Positions 1 through 9,317 of a stretch of 64,000 nt of DNA are shown here, in pieces. Origin of the DNA: Allobosea lathyri (GTDB lineage: Bacteria > Pseudomonadota > Alphaproteobacteria > Rhizobiales > Beijerinckiaceae); assembly GCF_900108245.1 (NCBI RefSeq), contig NZ_FNUY01000006.1, forward strand, positions 286,115 through 350,114. The letters run 5' to 3'. The notes under the pieces were generated by a model. That model was not told the DNA's origin, did not search any database, and saw only the letters and a list, made by a program, of their open reading frames with translations. Within the stretch, counting starts at the first letter, position 1. The number at the start of each line of letters is the position of its first letter. Position numbers and translations under genes: made by a program.

Positions 1-877
1 GGTTGAGCCGGTCGAAAAGCTGGTCGAGCGAGGGATCGTCGAGGCCCTGCGAGCGGGCCGCGAGATGCCAGGCCGCCGCCTCGATCGAGTCGGGCGGGAT
101 GCCGCGCCCGGACTGGTAGAGGCGCGCGATACGGTTCTGTGCGATCGGATTGCCCTTGCCGGCGGCGCGCAGGAAGAGCTTGGCCGCCGCGGTCTCGTCC
201 TTGGCTGTGCCGGTGCCGTTGAACAGCATGATCGCGTATTCGACTTCGGCCGGCACGCTGCCGATGCGGCTGGCCCTGGCCATCCATTCGGCGGCCTTCG
301 CGTCGCTCTGCGGCATGCCGCGCCCCTGCTTGGCGAGAATGCCGAGCGCATGCATGGCGTCGCCGAGATTGGCGCTGGCGGCGATCTCGAGGCTGGCGAC
401 GGCCCGCTTGTCGTCGTCGGGCTGTCCCGTCGCCAGCAGGGCCAGCGCGAGGTTGTAGTTGGCTGCCGGGTGCCCGGCTGCGGCCGCCTTCTCCAGCAGG
501 GCGCCGGCGCGTGCGGGATCGCGCTTGCCGCTGCGCTCGTCGAGCAGGACGGTCGCCAGCGCGAAGGCGGCGTTGATGTCGCCGCGCGCCTCGGCTCGCT
601 CATACCATTCGGTGGCGATCCTCTGGTTTTCGGGCACGCCGAGGCCCAGCCGGTAGATCTCGCCGAGCAGGGTCATGGCGGCCGCATCGTTGCTGTCGGC
701 CTCGACACGTTTCAACGCTTCGCTCAGGGCGCGGCGATAATGCCCCGCCTGATAGGCGCCATAGGCGTAGTCGGGGGCAGGCTCGGCCAGAGCAGGCGCA
801 GCCAGAACCGGCGCGGCCAGAACCGGCGCGGCGAAGAGCAGGCCGGCGAGCACGAGGCCGCGGCGGACCAACCTCAT
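1..877 (-). CDS. Sel1/TPR-like repeat protein, secreted (3' end outside window)
   Basis: The protein begins with a signal peptide: an arginine-containing start, then a hydrophobic Leu/Ala stretch with an unusual repeated APVLAAPVLAAPALA segment. It continues as back-to-back helical repeats of about 36 residues with the Sel1 signature, for example AAAMTLLGEIYRLGLGVPEN and AIMLFNGTGTAKDETAAAKL. Sel1 repeats are protein-protein interaction scaffolds, usually periplasmic or envelope-associated; the partner cannot be told here. The ATG overlaps the stop codon of the ThiE-like gene by 4 bases, so it is probably translated from the same message. The reading frame is still open at base 1, so the C-terminus is missing. 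Confidence 0.82.
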   Translation of the reverse strand, partial: MRLVRRGLVLAGLLFAAPVLAAPVLAAPALAEPAPDYAYGAYQAGHYRRALSEALKRVEADSNDAAAMTLLGEIYRLGLGVPENQRIATEWYERAEARGDINAAFALATVLLDERSGKRDPARAGALLEKAAAAGHPAANYNLALALLATGQPDDDKRAVASLEIAASANLGDAMHALGILAKQGRGMPQSDAKAAEWMARASRIGSVPAEVEYAIMLFNGTGTAKDETAAAKLFLRAAGKGNPIAQNRIARLYQSGRGIPPDSIEAAAWHLAARSQGLDDPSLDQLFDRLN

Positions 878-1527
878 CGCGCCGATTTCCGGGCGGCGCG
901 GGCAGCGATCGCGGCATTGGCCTGGGCGACGAGGCCGCGCAGATCCTGCTCCTCGTCGAAGGCCCAGGCCCCGAGCGCGATGAATTCGGCGCCAGTCTCG
1001 ACGAGCGGGCCGATGGAATCGGCATCGGGCGCATAGGCGACGCAAGGCGTCTCGAAGATCTCGGCCCACCAGCCGGCACGCTCGATCACGGCCGGCAAGG
1101 GCGGGATCGAACCGTCGGGGCGCGGCTCGCCGAACATGACGTAGTCGACGCCGGCCTCGCCCATATCCATCGCGTCATGGCGGGCGCGCAGGCCGCCTGC
1201 GCCGATGATGCGTTCGTTCTTCAGGCTGGAGCGGGCCTCGGCGATGCCTTCGGGACCGCTGGTCAGGTGCACGCCGTCGGCGCCACCGCGCGTCGCGACC
1301 AAAGCGGACGCTTCGACCACGAGAGCGACATTGCCCGACTGGACTGGGCCCGCGAGGCGCTTGACTCGCTCGATGCGGCTGCGCTCGTCGCCATCGGCAA
1401 GGCGCAGCACGATCGCGGCGATATCGCCGCCGGCCATGGCCTGCATCAGGCGAAACGCCATCGCCTCGGCATCCGAGACCGGCGGGGTTACGAGCATCAG
1501 GCGGGTGGGTGTGGGATGTGTCGTCAT
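874..1527 (-). CDS. ThiE-like (thiamine-phosphate-synthase superfamily) protein
   Basis: A 217-residue TIM-barrel protein of the thiamine phosphate synthase/TenI superfamily. Recognisable blocks are GGADGVHLTS (the family DGVHL strand), a later AGVDYVMFGEPR (equivalent to ADYIGFGP) and EFIALGAWAF near the end. The T-x-TK motif that binds the pyrophosphate of the pyrimidine substrate in true ThiE is not evident, so authentic thiamine phosphate synthase activity is doubtful. No TPP riboswitch was seen upstream. The gene overlaps benE upstream and the Sel1-repeat gene downstream by 4 bases each (ATGA), which indicates one translationally coupled unit. Annotation pipelines usually name this group thiamine phosphate synthase; the role in this operon is unknown. 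Confidence 0.75.
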   Translation of the reverse strand: MTTHPTPTRLMLVTPPVSDAEAMAFRLMQAMAGGDIAAIVLRLADGDERSRIERVKRLAGPVQSGNVALVVEASALVATRGGADGVHLTSGPEGIAEARSSLKNERIIGAGGLRARHDAMDMGEAGVDYVMFGEPRPDGSIPPLPAVIERAGWWAEIFETPCVAYAPDADSIGPLVETGAEFIALGAWAFDEEQDLRGLVAQANAAIAARAARKSAR

Positions 1528-2678
1528 GATCTTGCGCGCAAACGGCCCGCCAGCGCGTCCAATGTCAAGACGCTGAGACCGGCGACCAGGCTCCAGAAGG
1601 CGGAACCTACTCCAAAAAGCGAGAGACTGGATGCAGCAACCGCAAAGGCGATGACCGCGGCGAAGCGTTCCCTGTCCGACGACATGGCCTGGCCGAGCGC
1701 GCCCGTCAGCGAACCGACGAGGCCCAGGCCGGCGACCGCGACGATCAGCGCCTTGGGCAACGCCAGCAGCAGCGCGATCAGCAGCCCGGTGCAGCCGGCA
1801 ATGACGAGGTAGGAGAAGCCGTAGATCACGCCCGCTTTCCAGCGCTGCGCCGGGTCGGGATGGGTGTCGCCGCCGGTGCAGATCGAGGCGCTGATCGCCG
1901 CCATGTTGGACATATGCGCGCCGAAGGGAGCGGTTACCAGCGAGGCGAACCCGGTAGCGAAGAGGGCTGGTGCCGTCGGCGGGCTGTAGCCGGCGGCCCG
2001 GAGCACGGCAAAGCCCGGCAGGTTCTGGGCGGCCATGGTGACGAGATAGAGCGGGACGCCGATGCCGAGCATGGCGGCAATACCGAAGCGCGGCGTGACG
2101 AATTCGAGGCCGGTCAGCACGACCTCTCCGGCCGGCCAGTGGGCGAGCCCGCCAAGGAAGCTGATGGCGATCCCCGTTATCAGCGCCGCGATGACGCCGA
2201 GGAAGGGGTTGAAGAGCCGCGCGACGAGGAAGACCGCCAGCAAGGGCAGCACCATCAGCGGCGAGGCCCGCATCTCGTCGAAGACGGCGGCGACGAAGCG
2301 GAAGATCACGCCCGCCAGCATGGCGGACGCGATCGGCATCGGGATGCGCTCGATCAGCGCGCCGAGCGGCCGGAAGGCAGCCGTCAGCATCATCAGCACG
2401 GCGGCGAGGAGGAAGGCGCCGACCGCCGAGGCCATGTCGAAGCCGCTCGCTGCGGCAATCAGCGCCGCGCCCGGCGTCGACCAGGCACAGATCATCGGCA
2501 TGCGGTAGCGCCAGGACAGCCAGATGCTCGGCAGGGCGGTGCCAATGGCGAGTGCGGCGACCCATGACACGGTTTGGGCCGGCGTCGCACCCAACGCCTG
2601 CGCCGCGGACAAGATGACGGCAACGGAGGCGGCGAAGCCGACGAAGACCGCGACCAGCGCTGAGAAGACAATCGACAT
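1524..2678 (-). CDS. benE: BenE-family benzoate/H+ symporter
   Basis: A 384-residue, very hydrophobic protein with about 12 predicted membrane spans, the usual size for BenE inner-membrane permeases. Family-typical stretches are YRMPMICAWSTPGAALIA near residue 58, PFGAHMSNMAAISASICTG in the middle and AGCTGLLIALLLALPKALI further on. BenE members are annotated as proton-driven importers of benzoate or related aromatic acids, but no aromatic catabolic genes lie nearby, so the substrate is unproven. It is the first gene of a tightly overlapping three-gene unit and is divergent from phoX across about 260 bases. Confidence 0.88.
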   Translation of the reverse strand: MSIVFSALVAVFVGFAASVAVILSAAQALGATPAQTVSWVAALAIGTALPSIWLSWRYRMPMICAWSTPGAALIAAASGFDMASAVGAFLLAAVLMMLTAAFRPLGALIERIPMPIASAMLAGVIFRFVAAVFDEMRASPLMVLPLLAVFLVARLFNPFLGVIAALITGIAISFLGGLAHWPAGEVVLTGLEFVTPRFGIAAMLGIGVPLYLVTMAAQNLPGFAVLRAAGYSPPTAPALFATGFASLVTAPFGAHMSNMAAISASICTGGDTHPDPAQRWKAGVIYGFSYLVIAGCTGLLIALLLALPKALIVAVAGLGLVGSLTGALGQAMSSDRERFAAVIAFAVAASSLSLFGVGSAFWSLVAGLSVLTLDALAGRLRARS

Positions 2679-2813
2679 GACGGCTCTTGAGGCGGGATCT
2701 TGCGGCGGGCGCTTGCGACGGGATGGCTAGCCGACTGGGGACGGCCGGATGGTGCACCCTTCAATCAGAAATCGTACTGCCCCGGAAGGCCCGCGCGGGA
2801 GGCATCGGCATGT

Positions 2814-2864
2814 CGCGCTTGCCGGTCACCCCGCGTTGCCTGTCACATCGCGCTTGCCTGTCAC
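2814..2864 (+). promoter_or_regulatory. Triple direct repeat upstream of phoX
   Basis: Three near-identical 15-16 base units, CGCGCTTGCCGGTCAC, CGCGTTGCCTGTCAC and CGCGCTTGCCTGTCAC, end at 2829, 2846 and 2864. They sit in the benE-phoX divergent gap, about 75 bases before the PhoX start. The TGTCAC cores recall half of a Pho box (CTGTCAT), but the 17-18 base period is not the 11-base period of a classical Pho box. A regulator-binding role is inference. Confidence 0.4.
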
Positions 2865-2938
2865 GGCTCCGTCAACGCCACGGCCTAGCTTTCGATTTCG
2901 TCCAATTCGAATCTGATGCAAGCGCCGGGAGCATGAGC

Positions 2939-4942
2939 ATGAACGAAGACACCTCCTACGAATCGACCTTCGGCGCCAGCATGCTGGAGCATGAGGACGC
3001 TGCGCCGCAGAACCCGACCGAGAATCCGACGATGGGCGAATTGATCGGGCAGCGCTTTTCGCGCCGTGGCCTGCTCAAGGGCGCGCTCGCCGTCTCGGCG
3101 ATTTCGGCGACGGTCGGCACGGTCGCGCTGGCGACGGCGGACGAGGCGCAGGCCACCGGCAAGGGCTCGGCCTTCTCGTTCAAGGAAGTCGCGGTCGGCG
3201 TCGACGCCAATCATCATGTTGCCGAGGGCTATGACGCCGATGTGCTGCTGCGCTGGGGCGATCCGCTGTTTCCCGACGCGCCGGAGTTCGATCCTGCCAG
3301 GCAGACGCCGGAAGCTCAGGCCAGGCAGTTCGGCTACAACAATGATTATGTCGGCTATACGCCGCTGCCGGGTGCTGCCGACCCTTCGGCTCATGGCCTG
3401 CTCTTCGTCAACCATGAATACACCAACCCGCACCTGATGTTCCCCGGCGTCGTCGAGATCAAGGACGGCAAGTCGGTGATGAAGAGCGCCACCAAGGAGC
3501 GCGCTGCGATCGAGATGATGGCGCATGGCGCGACCGTCGCCGAAATCCGCAAGACCAATGGCAAATGGGCGCTGGTCAAGGATTCGAAATACAACCGCCG
3601 CATCACTGTCGCGACCGAGATGCAGCTGTCGGGCCCTGTCGCGGGCGCCGACCGCGTCAAGACCAATGCCGATCCGAGCGGCAGGAAAGTGTTCGGCACG
3701 ATCAACAACTGCGCCGGCGGCCTGACGCCCTGGGGTACCTTTGTCACCGGCGAGGAGAATTTCCATGGCTATTTCTCCGGCACGCTGCCGGAGGGGCACA
3801 AGGAAGCCGCCAACTACAAGCGTCTGGCGTTGCCGTCGCCGCCCTATGCCTGGGGGCGTTTCGAGGAGCGCTTCGACATCGGCAAGGAGCCGAATGAGGC
3901 GAATCGTTTCGGCTGGATCGTCGAGGTCGACCCGCAGGACCCCAATTCGATCCCGAAGAAGCGCACCGCGCTCGGCCGTTTCAAGCATGAGGGCGCCGAG
4001 AGCATCGTCGCCAAGGACGGGCGTGTCGTGTTCTATCTCGGCGACGATGAGCGCTTCGACTATGTCTACAAATTCGTGACGGCTGGCCGGTTCGATCCGA
4101 ACAACCGCGCGGCCAATATGGATCTGATGGATTCCGGCACGCTCCACGTCGCGAAATTCAGCGCCGATGGTTCGGTCGAATGGTTGCCGCTGGTGTTCGG
4201 CCAGGGGCCGCTCACGGCGGCCAATGGTTTCGCTGGCCAGGCCGACGTGCTGATCGAGACCCGCCGCGCCGGTGACCTGCTGGGCGCGACGAAGATGGAC
4301 CGGCCCGAGGATGTGCAGCCCAACGGCGTCACCGGCCGCGTCTATGTCATGCTCACCAACAATACGAGCCGCACGGATGCGCAGCTTGATGCCGCCAATC
4401 CGCGCGCCAAGAACGCCTTTGGCCATATCATCGAGATCGTCGAGGATGGCGGCGATTTCACCGCGACCAAGGGCAAATGGGAAATCCTGCTGAAATGCGG
4501 GGATCCCTCCGTTGCAGCTGTCGGCGCGACCTTCTCGACCGAGACCAGCAAGAATGGCTGGTTCGGCATGCCCGACAATTGCGCGATCGATTCCGGCGGC
4601 CGACTCTGGGTCTCGACCGACGGCAACAACATCCAGGAGACCGGACGTACCGATGGGCTCTGGGCGGTCGACACGCAAGGCGAGGCGCGGCAGACCTCGA
4701 AGCTGTTCTACCGCGTGCCACATGGCGCGGAACTCTGCGGCCCCTGTTTTGCGCCCGACGACACCACGGCTTTCGTGGCCGTCCAGCATCCCGGCGATGA
4801 CGGCCCTGACTGGCCGGCATTCGGCCGCCGCTCCTATTACGAGGACCTTTCGACACGCTGGCCCGATTTCAAGCCGGACATGCCGGTGCGGCCGTCTGTG
4901 GTGGCGATCACCAAGAAGGGCGGCGGCAAGATCGGCGTTTGA
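2939..4942 (+). CDS. phoX: PhoX-family (DUF839) alkaline phosphatase, Tat-exported
   Basis: The 667-residue protein carries a twin-arginine signal around residues 41-71 (SRRGLLKG, then a weakly hydrophobic Ala-rich core ending in AQA), so it should be exported folded to the periplasm. The rest matches the PhoX/DUF839 family, a beta-propeller Ca/Fe-dependent phosphomonoesterase group; visible landmarks include INNCAGGLTPWGTFVTGEEN, GRFKHEGAES and FDYVYKFV. The ATG at 2939 is preferred because a GGGAG lies 7 bases before it; the ATG at 2933 would put the same GGGAG too close. The gene stands alone, with a terminator after it and direct repeats before it. Family members release phosphate from organic phosphate esters, but some DUF839 proteins have no proven activity. 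Confidence 0.9.
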   Translation: MNEDTSYESTFGASMLEHEDAAPQNPTENPTMGELIGQRFSRRGLLKGALAVSAISATVGTVALATADEAQATGKGSAFSFKEVAVGVDANHHVAEGYDADVLLRWGDPLFPDAPEFDPARQTPEAQARQFGYNNDYVGYTPLPGAADPSAHGLLFVNHEYTNPHLMFPGVVEIKDGKSVMKSATKERAAIEMMAHGATVAEIRKTNGKWALVKDSKYNRRITVATEMQLSGPVAGADRVKTNADPSGRKVFGTINNCAGGLTPWGTFVTGEENFHGYFSGTLPEGHKEAANYKRLALPSPPYAWGRFEERFDIGKEPNEANRFGWIVEVDPQDPNSIPKKRTALGRFKHEGAESIVAKDGRVVFYLGDDERFDYVYKFVTAGRFDPNNRAANMDLMDSGTLHVAKFSADGSVEWLPLVFGQGPLTAANGFAGQADVLIETRRAGDLLGATKMDRPEDVQPNGVTGRVYVMLTNNTSRTDAQLDAANPRAKNAFGHIIEIVEDGGDFTATKGKWEILLKCGDPSVAAVGATFSTETSKNGWFGMPDNCAIDSGGRLWVSTDGNNIQETGRTDGLWAVDTQGEARQTSKLFYRVPHGAELCGPCFAPDDTTAFVAVQHPGDDGPDWPAFGRRSYYEDLSTRWPDFKPDMPVRPSVVAITKKGGGKIGV

Positions 4943-4991
4943 GGCGCTCAGCCGTCGCGGCCGGATATGATCCGGCCAACTTCCAAAAAAG

Positions 4992-5020
4992 AAAATGCCC
5001 GGCCAAAAGCCGGGCGTTTT
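4992..5020. terminator. Bidirectional rho-independent terminator between phoX and fbaA
   Basis: A GCCCGGC / GCCGGGC stem with a 5-base loop is flanked by AAAA on the left and TTTT on the right. It can therefore end transcription both from phoX (plus) and from the fbaA side (minus). Confidence 0.85.
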
Positions 5021-5044
5021 CATCTTCGGTCTGTACCGCTCTCG

Positions 5045-5135
5045 CCGTCATGCTCGCCCTTGTGGCGAGTATCCACGTCTTCAACACTGCGCTCGGCAAA
5101 GATGCGGATGGCCGGGACAAGCCCGACCATGACGG
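5045..5135. repeat. Interspersed repeat family E, copy 1
   Basis: The sequence starting CCGTCATGCTCGCCCTTGTG and ending CCCGACCATGACGG recurs almost unchanged at 61030-61124. The ends are partly inverted (CCGTCATG/CATGACGG), so this is a palindromic intergenic element of about 90 bases, placed just after the fbaA stop. Confidence 0.8.
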
Positions 5136-5154
5136 AGTGCGCTTTTGGTCGGCC

Positions 5155-6237
5155 TCAAGCCGCCTTCTGCGTGCCGAAGGTCGGATCGAGCTCGCCCTTG
5201 GCGTAGCGCTTCGCCATTTCGGCTGTCGTCGCAATGCGCTTGATCTTGCTGGCCTGGCCCGCGGTGTTGAATTCCTTGAGGCGCAGGGTGCAGAGCTTGG
5301 TCATCGCTTCCATGGCGGGCTTCAGGTATTTGCGCGGATCGAACTCGCCGGGGTTCTCGGAGAGGATCTTCCGGATCTGGCCGGTCATCGCCATGCGGTT
5401 GTCGGTGTCGATATTGATCTTGCGGACACCGTGCTTGATGCCGCGCTGGATTTCCTCGACCGGCACGCCCCAGGTCTGGGGCATCTTGCCGCCATACTGG
5501 TTGATGATGTCCTGGAGGTCCTGCGGGACGCTCGATGAGCCGTGCATGACGAGGTGCATGTTCGGCAGCTTGGCGTGAATCTCCTCGATGATGTTCATCG
5601 CCAGGATCGCGCCATCGGGCTTGCGGGTGAACTTGTAGGCGCCATGCGAGGTGCCCATGGCGATGGCGAGCGCATCGACCTTGGTCTCGGCGACGAATTT
5701 CACAGCCTCTTCCGGGTTCGTCAGGAGCTGGTCGTGGGAGAGCTTGCCCTCGAAGCCGTGGCCGTCCTCCTTCTCGCCTTCGCCTGATTCGAGCGAGCCG
5801 AGCACGCCGAGTTCACCCTCGACCGAGATGCCGCCGAGATGGGCCATCTCCGTCACAGTCCTGGTCACGCCGACATTGTAGTCCCAGTCGCCCGGCGTCT
5901 TGCCGTCGGCCTTGAGCGAGCCGTCCATCATGACCGAGGTGAAGCCGGCCTGGATCGCGGTCATGCAGGTCGCCGGCTCGTTGCCGTGGTCGAGATGCAC
6001 GCAGACGGGGATGTGAGGATAGATCTCGGTGACCGCGTCCATCATGTGCTTGAGCATGATGTCGTTGGCGTAGGAGCGCGCGCCGCGCGAGGCCTGGATG
6101 ATCACAGGCGCGTCGGTGGCATCGGCCGCCGCCATGATCGCCAGCGCCTGCTCCATATTGTTGATGTTGAAGGCGGGGACGCCGTAATCGTTCTCGGCGG
6201 CATGGTCGAGCAATTGGCGAAGCGTGATGCGGGCCAT
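5155..6237 (-). CDS. fbaA: Class II fructose-bisphosphate aldolase
   Basis: A 360-residue zinc-dependent aldolase that interconverts fructose 1,6-bisphosphate with dihydroxyacetone phosphate and glyceraldehyde 3-phosphate in the cytoplasm. The [10 protein letters not shown] motif holds the catalytic Asp83 and zinc ligand His84, followed by [18 protein letters not shown] and HGSSS. The length and the long C-terminal part fit the Calvin-cycle subtype of class II aldolase common in Rhizobiales. The ATG is chosen because an AGAGGA ribosome site precedes it; the open frame continues upstream without family similarity. It is the last of the tkt-gap-(membrane protein)-pgk-fbaA series, so it serves glycolysis/gluconeogenesis; no RuBisCO gene is present in the window. 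Confidence 0.97.
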   Translation of the reverse strand: MARITLRQLLDHAAENDYGVPAFNINNMEQALAIMAAADATDAPVIIQASRGARSYANDIMLKHMMDAVTEIYPHIPVCVHLDHGNEPATCMTAIQAGFTSVMMDGSLKADGKTPGDWDYNVGVTRTVTEMAHLGGISVEGELGVLGSLESGEGEKEDGHGFEGKLSHDQLLTNPEEAVKFVAETKVDALAIAMGTSHGAYKFTRKPDGAILAMNIIEEIHAKLPNMHLVMHGSSSVPQDLQDIINQYGGKMPQTWGVPVEEIQRGIKHGVRKINIDTDNRMAMTGQIRKILSENPGEFDPRKYLKPAMEAMTKLCTLRLKEFNTAGQASKIKRIATTAEMAKRYAKGELDPTFGTQKAA

Positions 6238-6370
6238 GTTTCTGTCCTCTCCAAAAAATGAAATCTGTGCTGCTGCCGCGATTTTGGACTGATCGACCGT
6301 GTCAGCCAAGCCCGATCGCAAATCCGGTCGCGGGCCGGCTTTGCCAGCCCGCAGGCAAGGTCGATGCCGA

Positions 6371-7561
6371 TCAGCGCTGCCGCAATGCTTCCACGCCCGG
6401 CAGCGCCTTGCCTTCCATCCACTCCAGGAAGGCGCCGCCCGCTGTCGAGACATAGGTCAGGTCGGCTGCGACGCCGGCATGGTTCATCGCCGCGACGGTG
6501 TCGCCGCCGCCGGCGACGGCCACGAGCTGGCCTGCCTTGACGCGCTTGGCCGCGGCCTTGGCGACCGTGACGGTGGCGGTGTCGAAGGGCGGCAGCTCGA
6601 AGGCGCCGAACGGTCCGTTCCAGACCAGCGTCTTGACATGGTCGAGCTTGAGCACGACCTCGGCGACGCTGATCGGGCCGGCGTCGAGGATCATCTCGTC
6701 GGCCTCCACGCCCGTGACAGGCACGATGCGATGGCCGGGATGAGCCTTGAATTCGCGGGCCGCGAGCGCGTCGACCGGCAGCATGATCTCGCAGCCGGCG
6801 GCCTTGGCCTTCTCCTCGATCTCGCGGGCCGTCGCGACAAGATCATGCTCGCAGAGCGACTTGCCGACATTGATGCCGCGCGCGGCCAGGAAGGTGTTGG
6901 CCATGCCGCCACCGATGGCGAGCACATCGACTTTTTTCACGAGGTTGCCGAGCAGATCGAGCTTGGTCGAGACTTTTGCGCCGCCGACGATCGCCATGAC
7001 CGGGCGGGCGGGATTGTCGAGGCCGGCCGAGAGCGCTTCCAGCTCGGCCTGCATCGAGCGGCCGGCGAAGGCCGGCAGGACGTGGGCGAGGCCTTCCGTC
7101 GAGGCATGGGCGCGGTGGGCGGCGGAGAAGGCGTCGTTGACGAAGAGGTCGCCATTGGCGGCGAGCGCCTTGACGAAATCGGGATCGTTCTTTTCGTCGC
7201 CCGCGTGGAAGCGGGTGTTCTCGAGGAGCAGGACCTCGCCGTTCTTGGCCGCCGAGACCGCCTTGGCGACGTCCTCTCCGATGCAGTCGTCGACGAAAGT
7301 GACCGGCTGGCCCAGCGCATGCGCCAGGGCGATCGCGACCGGCCTCAGGCTGTCCTTGGCGTCGCGACCCTTGGGCCGGCCGAAATGCGCGAGAAGGACG
7401 ACCTTGCCACCCTTGCCGGAGATTTCGCGGATGGTCGGCAGGACGCGGTCGATGCGCGTGGTGTCGGTGATCTTGCCGTCTTCCATGGGCACGTTGAGAT
7501 CGACACGGACAAGCGCGCGCTTGCCCGCGAGATCGGCGTCATCAAGCGTCCTGAAGCTCAT
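6371..7561 (-). CDS. pgk: Phosphoglycerate kinase
   Basis: A 396-residue enzyme that moves a phosphate from 1,3-bisphosphoglycerate to ADP in the cytoplasm. The N-terminal substrate site shows [19 protein letters not shown], and later [23 protein letters not shown] and VGGAKVSTK. The C-terminal nucleotide site includes WNGPFGAFE and AGGGDTVAA. The length is standard. Its ATG overlaps by 4 bases the stop of the small membrane-protein gene upstream, so the two are probably translationally coupled. It is followed after 133 bases by fbaA. Confidence 0.98.
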   Translation of the reverse strand: MSFRTLDDADLAGKRALVRVDLNVPMEDGKITDTTRIDRVLPTIREISGKGGKVVLLAHFGRPKGRDAKDSLRPVAIALAHALGQPVTFVDDCIGEDVAKAVSAAKNGEVLLLENTRFHAGDEKNDPDFVKALAANGDLFVNDAFSAAHRAHASTEGLAHVLPAFAGRSMQAELEALSAGLDNPARPVMAIVGGAKVSTKLDLLGNLVKKVDVLAIGGGMANTFLAARGINVGKSLCEHDLVATAREIEEKAKAAGCEIMLPVDALAAREFKAHPGHRIVPVTGVEADEMILDAGPISVAEVVLKLDHVKTLVWNGPFGAFELPPFDTATVTVAKAAAKRVKAGQLVAVAGGGDTVAAMNHAGVAADLTYVSTAGGAFLEWMEGKALPGVEALRQR

Positions 7562-8013
7562 CGCGACAGCAGCCCCGGAAACAGGCCGGGCACGCCGAAT
7601 TTCAGCACCAGGATGGTCAGGATCACGGTCAGCACAGCGGTGATGATCGACGTGGTGAACAGCGTCGCGGCGCGGGGCGTGGCGTCGACGCGCTCGCGCA
7701 GCGATGCGATTTCGCCGCGGATCGACGCGAAGTCCATCGTGCCGGCGGCGGCATCGACCTTGTGGGCGCTGCGCTCGAGCGAGGCTTCGGCGCGGGTCAG
7801 CACGGCCTCGTAGCGGGCGAACTTCTCCTCGATGCGCGCGGCCTTCTCCTCGATGCGGGAGAGCTGGTCGAGCTTGCGGGGTTCGCCGGCCGGCGTTGCT
7901 TCTGCGGATACGACGGTGAATGCGGCCTGGGAGGGAGCGGCGGCGGTGGGCGATGCGACGAGGGTCGGCTCGGAGTTTGCCGGGCTTGCGACTGTCGGCT
8001 CGATCTTGGCCAT
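7558..8013 (-). CDS. Small coiled-coil membrane protein of unknown function
   Basis: This 151-residue protein matches no family I can name. It has three visible parts: an Ala/Pro/Thr-rich N-terminus (residues 1-45), a charged heptad-like region (about 47-110, with [20 protein letters not shown]) likely to form a coiled coil, and one C-terminal membrane span (about 120-147, rich in Ile, Leu and Val). The topology suggests a tail-anchored protein with a cytoplasmic coiled coil. It lies between gap and pgk and overlaps pgk by 4 bases, so expression is tied to a glycolytic enzyme. A hairpin terminator separates it from gap, so it may have its own promoter. Confidence 0.75.
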   Translation of the reverse strand: MAKIEPTVASPANSEPTLVASPTAAAPSQAAFTVVSAEATPAGEPRKLDQLSRIEEKAARIEEKFARYEAVLTRAEASLERSAHKVDAAAGTMDFASIRGEIASLRERVDATPRAATLFTTSIITAVLTVILTILVLKFGVPGLFPGLLSR

Positions 8014-8043
8014 TTGGATTCCCGTTCCTGCAAGGTCAACATG

Positions 8044-8072
8044 AAAAGCCGCGCCCGGTTAGGCGCGGCTTT
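8044..8072 (-). terminator. Rho-independent terminator after gap
   Basis: A 9-base AGCCGCGCC/GGCGCGGCT stem with a 6-base loop is followed on the minus strand by TTTT. It lies 15 bases after the gap stop codon and before the small membrane-protein gene. Confidence 0.85.
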
Positions 8073-8086
8073 GTTACAAGGCGATG

Positions 8087-9097
8087 TCAGATAAGCTTGG
8101 CCATCGCGACCGCGGTATCGCTCATGCGGTTCGAGAAGCCCCACTCATTGTCGTACCAGGCGACCACACTGACGAACTTGTCGTCCATGACCTTGGTCTG
8201 GTCGAGCGCGAAGGTCGACGAGGCTGGATCGTGGTTGAAGTCGATCGAGACGTTCGGCTGGTCGGTGACGGCGAGGATGCCCTTGAGCGCGCCGCGCTTG
8301 CTCGCCTTGACGATGGCGTCGTTGATCTTCTCGACCGTCGTCTTGCGCTTGGCGATGAACTTGAAGTCCACCATCGAGACGTTGGGGGTGGGCACGCGCA
8401 CCGAGGAACCGTCGAGACGGCCCTTGAGCTCGGGGATGACGAGGCCGATCGCCTTGGCAGCGCCCGTCGAGGTCGGGATCATCGAGAGCGCGGCGGCGCG
8501 GCCCCGGTAGAGATCCTTATGCATCGTATCGAGCGTCGGCTGGTCGCCCGTATAGGCATGGATCGTCGTCATGAAGCCCTTGTCGATGCCGACAGCGTCA
8601 TGGAGCACGCGCACGACAGGCGCGAGGCAGTTCGTCGTGCAGGACGCGTTGGAGACGACGATATGGTCCTTGGTCAGCGCGCCGTCATTGACGCCGAACA
8701 CGACCGTCAGGTCGGCGCCGTCGCAGGGGGCCGAGACTAGCACGCGCTTGGCGCCGGCCACGAGGTGAGCGGCAGCCTTGTCGCGGGTGGTGAAGATGCC
8801 GGTGCATTCGAAGGCGATGTCGACGCCCAGCGCCTTGTGCGGCAGATCCTTGGGATCGCGGATGGCGGTGACCTTGATCGGCCCGCGGCCGACATCGATC
8901 GTATCCCCGGAGACCGTCACCGTGCCGGGGAAGCGGCCATGGACGGAGTCGAAGCGGAAGAGATGCGCGTTGGTCTCGACCGGGCCGAGATCGTTGATCG
9001 CCACGACCTCGATATCCTTGCGCTTCGACTCGATGATCGCGCGCAGAACGTTGCGCCCGATGCGGCCGAAGCCGTTGATCGCCACCTTGACCGTCAT
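8087..9097 (-). CDS. gap: Type I glyceraldehyde-3-phosphate dehydrogenase
   Basis: A 336-residue tetrameric oxidoreductase that converts glyceraldehyde 3-phosphate, phosphate and NAD(P) to 1,3-bisphosphoglycerate. The Rossmann motif INGFGRIGR opens the protein, and the active-site block SNASCTTNC puts the catalytic cysteine at residue 153. Near the C-terminus, [12 protein letters not shown] is the usual signature. The gene lies between tkt (upstream, separated by a palindromic repeat) and pgk, so it belongs to the local sugar-phosphate block. A strong hairpin terminator follows. Confidence 0.98.
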   Translation of the reverse strand: MTVKVAINGFGRIGRNVLRAIIESKRKDIEVVAINDLGPVETNAHLFRFDSVHGRFPGTVTVSGDTIDVGRGPIKVTAIRDPKDLPHKALGVDIAFECTGIFTTRDKAAAHLVAGAKRVLVSAPCDGADLTVVFGVNDGALTKDHIVVSNASCTTNCLAPVVRVLHDAVGIDKGFMTTIHAYTGDQPTLDTMHKDLYRGRAAALSMIPTSTGAAKAIGLVIPELKGRLDGSSVRVPTPNVSMVDFKFIAKRKTTVEKINDAIVKASKRGALKGILAVTDQPNVSIDFNHDPASSTFALDQTKVMDDKFVSVVAWYDNEWGFSNRMSDTAVAMAKLI

Positions 9098-9185
9098 CTC
9101 AATCCTCTCCTTCGCCTAGCTCTCGGCGCAGATGCGCCATTCACGCGGGCAATTCGGCCAAAGGATGGCCGAACGCAAGCAAAAA

Positions 9186-9313
9186 CCGTCATTGCGAGGA
9201 GCGTAAGCGACGAAGCAATCCAGGGGCGGCAGAGCTCCACGTCCCTCTGAGTTGCTTCGCGGAGCCTGTCCTTGGGCTTGCCAAAGGCAAGACCCGAGGG
9301 CTCGCAATGACGG
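9186..9313. repeat. Interspersed palindromic repeat family A, copy 1
   Basis: Inverted arms CCGTCATTGCGAGGAGCG and GGCTCGCAATGACGG enclose internal arms around GAAGCAATCC and GGATTGCTTC-like sequence (here partly degenerate). Similar elements sit at 17072-17159 and 59516-59597. This copy fills most of the tkt-gap gap. Confidence 0.85.
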
Positions 9314-9317
9314 CGTG

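Noticed and set aside
874..2678. TPP riboswitch controlling the ThiE-like gene
   Set aside because: The gene starts inside benE by a 4-base overlap, so there is no leader, and no THI-box-like sequence was found before benE.
2885..5023. Long minus-strand frame opposite phoX
   Set aside because: Same GC-bias shadow effect; low-complexity composition, and the phoX frame shows clear family motifs.
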